Below are positions 1 to 10,335 of a stretch of 64,000 bases of DNA, in pieces. The position numbers and the translations under genes were made by a program. The notes beneath the pieces were generated by a model that saw nothing but the letters and a program-made list of their open reading frames with translations, was not told the origin of the DNA and searched no databases. Position 1 is the stretch's first letter; the number at the start of each line of letters is the position of its first letter. Origin of the DNA: Phytophthora sp. 'mugwort' (Eukaryota > Oomycota > Peronosporomycetes > Peronosporales > Peronosporaceae). The stretch covers positions 1,302,001-1,366,000 of the forward strand of contig JAUCEF010000017.1 of the NCBI GenBank assembly GCA_033558025.1. Reading direction: 5' to 3'.

Positions 1-3000
1 ATGAGCAATGCAGAGCTGCGGTTGCAAGACGTTGTGAAGGTGCTCACGAACGAGCACATCAAGCGACAAGGCGAGAAGACGGCGACGGTGAAAACTGAAG
101 ACGCGACCAAGGCGTTCAGTGCCGAGCGAGAATCTCGTCAGTGCACGTACTGCGGTAAATTGGGGCATGTCATTGACAAGTTCTGGACCAAGCAGAAGGA
201 CGAGAACCGAGGGCCAAGACGCGGTGGCAACGGCCGTGGACGCGGAGCAAACCATGTTCAGTGGCACAACGACGACTACGACCGTGTCGCGTTTGCGGTT
301 TCGTTGGAATGCCGAAAATCGACGGGCAAGGATATGCCCGGGATGTGGGCGGTCGACAGCGGCGCAACGCACCACATTTGCAATGACAAGACCAAGTTCG
401 CCACGCTGAATGAGCAAGACGAAGGCGAACTATCGGTAGCGGACGGAAACAAGGCCGAGATTAAGGGTGTGGGAACTATCATCGAACGAGTAGTTCTGCC
501 CAACGGCGACGAGCGCGACATCGAAATCAAGGACGCGCTGTACCTGCCGAAGATGAACAAGAATCTGCTTTCGGTGTCGCAGATTAACAAGAGTGGCAAG
601 TTTCAAGTGGTGTTCGACGGTGCGAGCATGCATGTCGCGCGGAAGGGCTTGAAGCAAATGGTGGCAACTGCTGACCTCGTCGACGGTCTCTACTGGCTAC
701 GCATACCACAACATTCGGTGAATGCGGCGACGTCAACGCGCAACGTGGATCTACACGCGCGGATGGGCCACGCTCCGATCGACGTGCTGCGCAAAATGGT
801 CAGCAATGGCATGATCAAGGACGCGAAAACACCATCACAGTCGAGTGGACCAAGCATATGTCGCGGATGTCAGCAAGGGAAGATTGTCTAAAAACCGTTC
901 CCAAGCAACCGCGACAAGCGTCACTACGACGTATTTGAGCTACTCCACTTCGACATCTGCGGCCCCATGGAACAAGAGTCACTGGGTGGCAGCAAATATT
1001 TGCTGCTCATAGTGGACGAAGCCAGCGGATGCATGAAGGGTTTCTGCTTAAGTGCCAAGTCGGAGAGCGAAGAATGCCTCAAGACCTACATCATGAAGGT
1101 GCAGACGCAGTTCGGCAAACGTGTCAAGTTCGTGCGCCACGACGGATCCCGTGAGTTTGCTACTAATTCGCTCAAGGCCTTCTACGAAGATCAAGGCATC
1201 GAGCAGCAGACCACGGTTCCGTACGCGCACCAAACCAACGGCACGGCAGAGAGAGCTATCCGGACCATCGTTACGATTGGTCGCAGCATGCTGCATTATG
1301 CAAAGCTGGACAAGTGTTTTTGGGGCGAAGCAGCGATGGCTGCAATTTATGTCAAGAACCGCTTGCCGTCGCCCAAGGTCGAAAAACAAGACTCCGTTCG
1401 AGATTGTATACAAGTTCAAGCCAAGTGTGAAGCACATGCGTGTGTTTGGATGTCGGACGTACGTCCTGACCCCGAAGGAGAAGCGACTCAAGTGGGACCC
1501 CAAGGCTCGCGCTGGTGTGTTCACGGGATACGAAGAAGTGTCGAAGGCGTACCGAGTTTATGACATCGAGGCGGGGCAGGTGCTGATAAGTCGCGATGTC
1601 ACCTTCGACGAATCAAGTTTTGGTATCTCGACGACGATCTCAGGTAATGACGACGAAGATGTGAACCTGGACTTCGACTCGCTCGAGATTGGTGACGATG
1701 CCTCGGCAGGTCCGACCGAATTCAAGCAGGCGGGGAAGCGCAAGACTCGACCAAGTGATGCGGACACCATGTCAGTGAACTCGCGTCCTGTTCGCCGTGC
1801 GACTGGTTTGGAAGAAGCAAGCGCTCCTGTCACCTCGTTTGAGCGCCAAGCCAAACGCCGAGCGAGTGTTCATATGGAACCTGGACTGCCTGACGAAGAA
1901 GAGAAGGATGCTCAAGACAACGAAGAAGACGATTCCACTCCTCCCGTATTTTGGCGAGCAAGTGCCAACTCAGTGGAAGCCGGTGAGTTGTCTGAGCCGA
2001 CGACATTCCAAGACGCGGTGAACGGACCTGATCAAGTGCATTGGCGTAAGGCTGTTCGTGCGGAACTCAAGTCGATGCAACTTCGTGGTGTGTTTCGTGC
2101 TGCCAAGTTGTCCAGCGGACAACGCGCCATCGGTACCAAGTGGGTGTTCAAGATCAAGCGCAAAGCCGACGGATCGATCGAGAAATACAAGGCGCGCCTG
2201 GTGGCCAAGGGTTTCAAGCAGAAGTACGGCATCGACTACACGGAGACGTTCTCGCCCGTGGTCAAGTACGTGACGCTGCACATGGTCATCGCGATCGCCA
2301 AGTATTTCGACTGGCCTCTGGACCAACTCGACGTGGTAACGGCATTTCTGTACGGCGTCATGAAGGAAGTCGTGTACTGCGTGGTGCCAGAAGGCGTCGA
2401 GCTGGACGATGACTTCGACTGCCTGGAACTGGTCAAGGCGATCTACGGTCTCAAGCAAGCTTCGCGCGTGTGGAACGAGACCTTCGATGAATTCGTGTGT
2501 TCTATCGGTTTTCAGGTTTCAGCCTTCGACCCGTGCCTCTACATCAAGGTTGTCAATGGCCACTGTGTGCTCGTGCTGGTCTACGTGGACGATGTGTTGG
2601 TCACCGGAAGTTCACCCGAACTGATCTCACGCACGAAGAACGACCTCAAGACACGCTTCGAAATGACTGACAGTGGCAAGTGTGTGTTCGTTCTTGGAAT
2701 CGAGCTGGTGGATGGCCCGGACGGCAGCGTGACGATGTGCCAGCGGCGTTATGTGGATGATATCCTGAAGCGTTTCGGTATGGACGAGTGCAAGGCTGTG
2801 GTGAGTCCGGTAGACATGAGCACTCGACTGGTTCCAAGTGACGCAGCGACCAAGGTGAACGCTCCGTTTCGCGAAGCTGTGGGTGCCCTCATGCACTTGA
2901 TGACTGCTACTCGACCCGATATCGCGTACGCTATGTATCGCGCTTCATGGAGAACCCCCAAGAGGAACACTGGGTTGCGGTCAAGCGCATTTTTCGCTAT

Positions 3001-3537
3001 CTACAAGGCACCAAGACGCATGGAATCTGTTTCAAGCCAGGCAACAAGATCGACTTTCGTGGGTATTCGGATGCGGACTGGGCTGGCGACCTCGCGGACC
3101 GCAAGTCGACTTCCGGCTACACGTTCATGCTGATGGGTGCGCCAGTGAGCTGGGGAAGCAAGAAGCAGTCAAGTGTTTCGCTGTCTACGAGCGAAGCGGA
3201 ATACATCGCGCTCAGTCTGGCCGTCCAAGAAGGCAAGTGGATTCATCGCCTGTTGTGCGAGATTTTGACGGCAGCGAACGAATCGGGGCCAGAGCTCAAG
3301 ATCCTCGAAGACAACCAGCCGTGCATCAAGATGACGAAGAACCCAGTGAACCATGGTCGCGCCAAGCACATCGACATCAAGTACCATCACATCCGTGATG
3401 AGGTCAAGCGCGGCGAAGTCAAGCTCGAGTATTGTGAGACTTCAATCATGCTGGCGGACATCATGACCAAGGCGCTGCCAGGACCGCGCCACATGGATCT
3501 GACGGCGTCCCTCGGAATCCACGCGTGTTCGCATTGA
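1..3537 (+). pseudogene. Copia family A element A1, gag-pol remnant (5' end outside window)
   Basis: Ty1/Copia polyprotein read in order: end of gag with a CCHC zinc knuckle, protease (VDSGATHH), GAG-pre-integrase HHCC region, integrase core ending AERAIRT, reverse transcriptase with LVYVDD, and RNase H ending [10 protein letters not shown]. It is dead. The last zinc-knuckle Cys is Phe (codon 181-183, TGC in the sister copies). A TAA at 889-891 replaces a CAA codon. One frame change lies near 1380. A 7-bp deletion near 2935 (relative to copy A4) shifts the RNase H frame. The 5' LTR and the start of gag lie left of the window. The 3' LTR follows after a purine-rich tract at about 3536-3547. 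Confidence 0.9.
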
Positions 3538-3547
3538 GGGGGCGTAT

Positions 3548-3887
3548 TGAGGGTTGCCGGGTTTTGGTACTGTGTACCAGTAACCGGTTAGCCCGAACCG
3601 GTCCAACACGATCCCGCGATGTTTACGGTACGTTGTTTACGCAACCGATGATTAGACGAGTAGGATGATTGGACGAGTGCGGAGTGTTGGTGATTGGATG
3701 CACCAAATGATTGGATGCAGGGCTGCATATCTATGTGGTAGACTAGGTAGTGTAAGCTCCGATAAATCAATCACTTTCGAATCTTCCTTCTTCAGCTCAA
3801 GTGGTCTTCACTCCGGTCACCGCACCCAAGTGCAGAACTCCCTCCGCTCAACCCAAGCCTCGCTTCAAGACCTCAACACCTTTATCA
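3548..3887 (+). repeat. 3' LTR of Copia A1
   Basis: A 340-bp segment starting TGAGGGTTGCCGGG and ending TTTATCA directly follows the purine tract after the pol stop. The same sequence recurs at 7748-8087, 8088-8413 (reversed), 24209-24546 (reversed) and 29862-30200, which fixes both ends. The TG...CA termini are typical of LTRs. Confidence 0.88.
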
Positions 3888-3889
3888 CA

Positions 3890-4665
3890 TGGATCCGCGA
3901 GGGACACTCCGCAATCCAATGTCCATGCTTGCCGCAGTTGTGGCACGCACCGTTCTTCTTCGACGGTCGGCCCTTATGCTTGTTGTCCCTCATCATGAAC
4001 GCCTGGCCAGGCGCGGCGCCATCTCCATCGCCACCCTGCTCCTTGCGCTTCATGTCTTCATGTAGCAGCCGAGACGTCACCAGCTCCCACGTCAGCGTGT
4101 CGGATCTTGACTCCAACGCCGTGATCAGGAACTGATACGACTCGCTCAGGCTCCCGAGAAGCGTGATCACCAAGTCGTCCTCGCTGACCGGAGCGCCGAC
4201 CGCGTCGAGCTGTTCCGCCAGCGTCTTGATCTTGTTGATGTGTTGAAGCACATCATCACCTTCCTCCATCATGAGCGTGGAGAAACGCCGACGAAGAAAG
4301 AGCTTGTTGGCCAAACTCTTCTTCTCGAAGTGTCCTTCCAGTCTTGACCATGCATCATGCGCGCCACTTGCCGAGCGAACCAGCGGCAGCTGCGAATCCT
4401 CCATCGCGAGACAGATCATCGCCAGCGCCTTGCGCGACTTCTTCCGAAAGGGCGCTTGATCCGCCTCAGTCTGGCAGTTCTCCAGCTTCACTTCCCCACT
4501 TGTCACTTTCCACAGTTCGCGCTCCTCGAGCACCATCTGCATCTTGAACTTCCACGTGTGGAAGTTAGCTCCGTCGAACTTGTTGATGCGGAAGGCAGAA
4601 GGCGGCGTGGCGTCCATGGCGAAGGCGTAGTCGGGGTCTTCAGAGAAGGCGGGGCTTGGGCTCAT
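3890..4665 (-). pseudogene. Copia family B element B0, gag fragment
   Basis: Open gag frame reading from the ATG at 4665 towards lower coordinates. It holds the gag N-terminus with INKFDGANFHTWKFKMQMV (UBN2/gag-polypeptide type) and most of a CCHC knuckle (CHNCGKHGHWIAEC). The frame ends abruptly in the A1 LTR just after the knuckle, so protease, integrase and RT are missing. The frame is otherwise clean, which suggests a fairly young copy. The leader and a 5' LTR lie just upstream on the same strand. Confidence 0.85.
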
Positions 4666-4703
4666 AACCAAAAGGCTTGGTCACTTGATGGCAAAATGCA
4701 AAG

Positions 4704-5098
4704 TGATTGATTTAGGTCCTTAGTTCGCAAACTCCTTGCTACCTCTAAGCCTACAGTTCTACCTACTGGGTACACTCTACTGGATTCTCTACTGGATACT
4801 CAGTTACTTCAGCCAATCGCAGAGCGCCACGTCGATGCCCATCTTGTACTCACAATCTTGTACCCACGTGCATCGTATCGTCGTCCTGTAATCGCCGGAG
4901 TGATTGAGGTCCCACTGAGTGAAGGTCATACCGGTATCATCGTCCCGTAATCGCCGGAGTGATTGAGGTCCCACTGAGTGAAGGTCATACCGGTATCATC
5001 GTCCCGTAATCGCCGGAGTGATTGAGGTCCCACTGAGTGAAGGTCATACCGGTATCCTACCGGTATACAGCAGCTGCTCGAGGCGTCTCTTGACAACA
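4704..5098 (-). repeat. 5' LTR of Copia B0, expanded by a 59-bp triplication
   Basis: On the minus strand the segment runs from TGTTGTCAAGAGACG at 5098 to AATCAATCA at 4704. It matches the LTRs at 12943-13221 and 19605-19926. At 395 bp it is longer than the 279-bp B2 LTR. The excess is explained by two extra 59-bp units. It abuts truncated A2 coding sequence at about 5099-5104. Confidence 0.85.
4882..5056. repeat. 59-bp tandem repeat, three units, inside the B0 LTR
   Basis: Units begin at 4882, 4941 and 5000, exactly 59 bp apart, and differ at only one or two bases. Each contains CGCCGGAGTGATTGAGG and ends with the GGTCATACCGGTATC motif. The single-unit state is seen in the B2 LTR at 12943-13221. 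The repeat lies in the 5' part of the LTR, where Copia promoters usually sit, so an enhancer-like effect is possible but not shown. Confidence 0.9.
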
Positions 5099-5103
5099 AC
5101 AAG

Positions 5104-7737
5104 TGTGTGTCGTGGTTGCCAGCAAGGCAAAATGGTCCAAAAACCATTCCCAAGCAACCGTGACAACCGTCGCTACGACACATTTGAGCTGCTCCACTTC
5201 GACATCTGCGGACCATGGAGGAAAACTCGCTTGGCGGCAGCAAGTATCTGCTACTGATCGTGGACGAAGCCAGCGGATGCATGAAGGGTTTCTGTCTGCG
5301 TGCCAAGTCGGAAAGTGAAGAGTGCATCAAGACATACATCATGAAGGTGCAGACGCAATTCGGCAAGAAGGTCAAGTTTGTGCGGCACGACGGAGCTCGT
5401 GAGTTTGCGACTAACTCGCTCAAGGATTTTTACGAAGACGAAGGCATCGAGCAGCAAACCACGGTTCCGTACGCGCACCAGACCAACGGCACGGCAGAGC
5501 GAGCCATCCGAACTATCCTCACGATCGGCCGCAGCATGTTGCATCACGCCAAGCTGGACAAGTGTTTCTGGGCTGAGGCGGCGATGACGGCCATCTATGT
5601 GAAGAACCGCTTGCCGTCACCCAAGATCGAGCACAAGACTCCGTTCGAGATCGTCTACAAGTCCAAGCCGAGTGTGAAGCACATGCGTGTTTTCGGCTGT
5701 CGGACGTACATCCTGACTCCGAAGGAGAAGCGACACAAGTGGGATCCCAAGGCTCGCGCCGGATTGTTTCTGGGTTACGAAGAAGTGTCCAAGGCGTATC
5801 GACTTTATGACATCGAGGCGGGGCAGGTGGTCATCAGTCGCGATGTCAACTTCGATGAATCGACCTTGGACTTTCACCGCCGATTTCTGATGAAGATGTC
5901 GACGACCTGGACTTCGACTCGCTCGACATCGACGATGATGGTCCGCGCCAGACGGAGTACAAACAGGAAGGGAAGCGCAAGAGCCGCCCGAGTGACGAAG
6001 ATGAAGCTTCCAGAAGACCGCGCGCTGTGCGTCATCGACCTGGACTGGAAGAAGCAAGTGCACCGAACGACTCCCCTTCGCACCGAACAGACGCAGATGC
6101 AGAAGAAAAGTCTGGAGACCAAGATGGAGAATCGACTCCATCTGTGTTTCGGCGTGCAAGTGCCAACGCGGTCGAAGCAGCCGTGGACTTATCGGAGCCG
6201 TCGACATTCCAAGAAGCGGTCAACGGCCCGGACCAACTGCACTGGCGCAAGGCAATTCGTGCTGAGTTAAAGTCGATGCGACGTCTTGGTGTGTTTCGTG
6301 CTGCCAAGTTGCCCAGCGGACAACGCGCCATCGGTACCAAGTGGGTGTTCAAGATTAAGCGCAAAGCCGACGGATCGATCGAGAAGTACAAGGCGCGCCT
6401 CGTGGCCAGGGGTTTCAAGCAAAAGTACGGCATCGACTACACGGAGACGTTCTCGCCCGTGGTCAAGTACGTGACGCTGCACATGGTCATAGCGATCGCC
6501 AAGTACTTTGGCTGGCCCCTCGACCAACTCGACGTGGTGACTGCATTCCTATACGGGATAATGAAGGAGTTGGTGTTCTGCGTGGTGCCAGAAGGCGTCG
6601 AGCTGGATGGTGATTTCGACTGCTTGGAATTGGTGAAGGCGATCTACGGTCTCAAGCAAGCTTCGCGCGTATGGAACGAGACCTTCGATGAATTCGTGTG
6701 TTCTATCGGTTTTCAGGTTTCAGCCTTCGACCCGTGCCTCTACATCAAGGTTGTCGATGGCCACGTGTGCTCGTGCTGGTCTACGTGGACGATGTGTTGG
6801 TCACCGGAAGTTCACCCGAACTGATCTCACGCACGAAGAACGACCTCAAGACACGCTTCGAAATGACTGACAGTGGCAAGTGTGTGTTCGTTCTTGGAAT
6901 CGAGCTGGTGGATGGCCCGGACGGCAGCGTGACGATGTGCCAGCGGCGTTATGTGGATGATATCCTGAAGCGTTTCGGTATGGACGAGTGCAAGGCTGTG
7001 GTGAGTCCGGTAGACATGAGCACTCGACTGGTTCCAAGTGACGCAGCGACCAAGGTGAACGCTCCGTTTCGCGAAGCTGTGGGTGCCCTCATGCACTTGA
7101 TGACTGCTACTCGACCCGATATCGCGTACGCTATGTATCGCGCTTCATGGAGAACCCCCAAGAGGAACACTGGGTTGCGGTCAAGCGCATTTTTCGCTAT
7201 CTACAAGGCACCAAGACGCATGGAATCTGTTTCAAGCCAGGCAACAAGATCGACTTTCGTGGGTATTCGGATGCGGACTGGGCTGGCGACCTCGCGGACC
7301 GCAAGTCGACTTCCGGCTACACGTTCATGCTGATGGGTGCGCCAGTGAGCTGGGGAAGCAAGAAGCAGTCAAGTGTTTCGCTGTCTACGAGCGAAGCGGA
7401 ATACATCGCGCTCAGTCTGGCCGTCCAAGAAGGCAAGTGGATTCATCGCCTGTTGTGCGAGATTTTGACGGCAGCGAACGAATCGGGGCCAGAGCTCAAG
7501 ATCCTCGAAGACAACCAGCCGTGCATCAAGATGACGAAGAACCCAGTGAACCATGGTCGCGCCAAGCACATCGACATCAAGTACCATCACATCCGTGATG
7601 AGGTCAAGCGCGGCGAAGTCAAGCTCGAGTACTGCGAGACTTCTATCATGCTCGCGGACATCATGACCAAGGCACTGCCAGGACCGCGCCACATGGATCT
7701 GACGGCGTCCCTCGGAATCCACGCGTGTTCGCATTGA
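5104..7737 (+). pseudogene. Copia family A element A2, pol remnant
   Basis: Starts inside the GAG-pre-integrase [10 protein letters not shown] motif, right against the B0 LTR, and continues through integrase (AERAIRT), linker, RT and RNase H. Frame breaks occur near 5870, at about 6765 (one base missing in the codons after the KVVDGH region) and near 7135. The last is the same 7-bp deletion found in A1. From about 6680 onward A2 is nearly identical to A1 at a constant offset of 4200, whereas its 5' half is clearly diverged. It is therefore a chimera of two lineages. The LTR follows at 7748. Confidence 0.9.
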
Positions 7738-7747
7738 GGGGGCGTAT

Positions 7748-8087
7748 TAAGGGTTGCCGGGTTTTGGTACTGTGTACCAGTAACCGGTTAACCCGAACCG
7801 GTCCAACACGATCCCGCGATGTTTACGGTACGTTGTTTACGCAACCGATGATTAGACGAGTAGGATGATTGGACGAGTGCGGAGTGTTGGTGATTGGATG
7901 CACCAAATGATTGGATGCAGGGCTGCATATCTATGTGGTAGACTAGGTAGTGTAAGCTCCGATAAATCAATCCCTTTCGAATCTTCCTTCTTCATCTCAA
8001 GTGGTCTTCACTCCGGTCCTCGCACCCAAGTGCAGAACTCCCTCCGCTCAACCCAAGCCTCGCTTCAAGACCTCAACACCTTTATCA
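7748..8087 (+). repeat. 3' LTR of Copia A2
   Basis: 340 bp, aligned base for base with 3548-3887 at offset 4200, with about half a dozen substitutions. One of them changes the terminal TG to TA. The right end TTTATCA abuts a second A-type LTR in the opposite orientation. Confidence 0.88.
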
Positions 8088-8413
8088 GATCTTGATAAGC
8101 GAAGCTTGGACGGAGCGAAGGAGGTTTTGCACTTGGTGCGAAGACCGGAGTGAAGACCACTTGAGCTGAAGAAAGAAGATTCGAAAGTGATTGATTTATC
8201 GGAGCTTACATTACCTAGTCTACCACATAGATATGCAGCCCTGCATCCAATCATTTGGTGCCTCCAATTACCGACACTCCGCACTCATCCAATCATCCTA
8301 CTCGTCTAATCATCGGTTGCGTAAACAACGTACCGTAAACATCGCGGGATCGTGTTGGACCGGTTCGGGTTAACCGGTTACTGGTACGCAGTACCAAAAC
8401 CCGGCAACCGTCA
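8088..8413 (-). repeat. Reversed A-type LTR fragment, forms a palindrome with the A2 LTR
   Basis: The minus strand reads TGACGGTTGCCGGG from 8413 and ends near CTTATCAAGATC at 8088, lacking the last few bases of a full LTR. Its 3' sequence (TCCGTCCAAGCTTCGCTT) is the variant also seen in the LTR ending at 30200, not that of its neighbour. Upstream on its own strand is truncated B1 RNase H, with no purine tract between them. Confidence 0.82.
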
Positions 8414-10315
8414 ATACTTTTCACGCACGAAGTGGTAGCGAATGGCGATGTGCTTGGTGCGCTTATGGAACTCCGGGTTCTTGGCCAACGCGATGGAGCC
8501 TTGGTTATCCTCGTAGATCAGCACTGCGTCGTCGTTTTTGATCTCACCGATTTCATGCAGGAACGCCTTGAGCCACAACGCCTCTTGCGTAGCTTCCGAG
8601 AGCGCCATATACTCGGCCTCTGTCGACGATAGCGCTACTGTCCTCTGCTTCTTGCTGCGCCAGCTCACGCATCCCCCGTTCATCATGAATGCGTAGCCAC
8701 TTGTACTGCGACGTGACTCGATATCGCCCGCCCAGTCCGCATCTGAGTAGCCGCGAATACCTTCTTTGTCCTTCGCGGTGAACTCGATGCCGTGCGTCGT
8801 CGTGCCTCGAATATACCGAAGTACTCACTTGAGTGCCTGCCAGTGTGTGGGACATGGATCCGACGCGAATTGACTTAGTGAGCCCACTGCTGTCGCCAGG
8901 TCCGGACGTGTGCCCACCATTAAGTACATGAGGCAGTCTACAGCATTCCGGTACGGCACGTTCTTCATGGTGTCTTCGTGCTTGCAGTCTACTTCGCACA
9001 TGTTCTTGGTTAGCTTGAGTCCCGGATCTTGTGGTGTTTTCACGGGCTTGCAATCTTCCATGCCAAACTTGTTCAGGATACTTTGCGCGAATTTGGTCTG
9101 CCGAATCGTTACAACGCCGACTTCTCGATCTTGCTTGATTTCCATACCGAGAAAGTAGCTGAGGTCGCCAAGGTCCGTCATCTCGAACCGATCGCTGAGT
9201 GCCCGCTTGGTCGATTCCAGCAAGTCATCGTCGTTGCTTGCAATGAGGTCGTCAACGTAGAGCACCACCAGTACCATGATGTCGCCGTCCCTCTTGATGT
9301 ACACGCAGTGGTCGGTCTTACACTTGGTGAGCTCGATCTTTAGCATGAAGTCGTCGATGGTCTGGTTCCACATGCGTGGCGACTGTTTCAATCCGTACAA
9401 TGACCGCTTGAGCTTGCATACGTACTCCGGGTGGTCTTCGTCAACGTATCCGTCGGGCTGTTGCATGTAGATTTCCTCGTCCAGCACGCCATTCAGGAAA
9501 GCCGTCTTGACAACCATCTGATGCAGCTTGAGCCCGTACTTGGCAGCCATGCTCAACACCACCCGGATCGACGTGAACTTGGTCACTGGTGCGAATGTCT
9601 CCTCATAGTCGATGCCGGTTCTGCGAGAACCCCTTGGCCACCAGGCGCGCCTTGAACCGCTCGATCTCTTCGGCTTGGTTCTCCTTCACACGGAACACCC
9701 ATCGGTTGCCGATTGCCTTGCGTCCTTTTGGCAGCGGCACGAGGATCCACGTCTCGTTCTTGCGGAGCGACTCGACCTCCGAGTCACACGCCTCCTTCCA
9801 CTTGCTTGCGTCGTTGGATTCCATCGCCGACTTGAATGTGGCCGGCATTTCTCCCACTGAATTCACGACGTATGCAGCTTCGAAGTCTTGACTTCTTGAG
9901 CCGCGGCCGACATCTCGTCCAGAGGCAGGTGTCGACTCTGCCGCTTGGCACTTGGAACTTCCACAGCTTCTTCCAGCGACTGCGTCCGCGGGTGTCGCTT
10001 TCTGCCTGGTTCAAAACCTTCGTCCCGCGCTGCTTCTTCGTCTTCTTCTTCTTTGTCGTCTTCATCCGACTGCAACGAATCTTGATCCGTCGTCTCTTCA
10101 TCTTGAATAACCACCACCTCCCTCTGATGGTAGTCACGTCTCCCACTGTCGAAGACGTCTTCCATAAACTGCGCGTCGCGGCTCACCAGCACGCGACCGC
10201 TCTTGATCTTTCGATACGATACGCTTTCTCATGCTCCGAGTATCCCAGGAACCGACAGCGCATCGACCGAGCGTCAAACTTGGTGCACTTCCTTCTTTCT
10301 CGAGTTAGCAGACGC
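8414..10315 (-). pseudogene. Copia family B element B1, integrase end to RNase H
   Basis: Reads leftwards from the integrase C-terminus (TKFDARSVRCRFLGY) through an acidic linker, RT (VLYVDD) and RNase H (LSSTEAEYMALSEA). It stops at HFVREKY where the reversed A LTR begins. The motif-A catalytic Asp of RT is Val here (HQMVVKTAF against HQMDVKTAF in the other B copies), so the RT could not work even in frame. Several frame changes are also present (near 9600, 9860 and 8850). It meets B2 head to head at about 10316. Confidence 0.87.
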
Positions 10316-10335
10316 GATTGAGTCTCGAATCGACA

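Noticed and set aside
3865..3889. Extension of the B0 gag frame into VIKVLRS
   Set aside because: These codons are the reverse of the A1 LTR end; the gag match stops at about 3890.
9836..10321. 161-codon plus-strand frame with a hydrophobic run (FFVFFFFVVF)
   Set aside because: Antisense of the Lys/Glu-rich B linker; the Phe/Val run is the complement of AAG/GAA codons. The same shadow recurs at 15220-15430 and 22200-22490.
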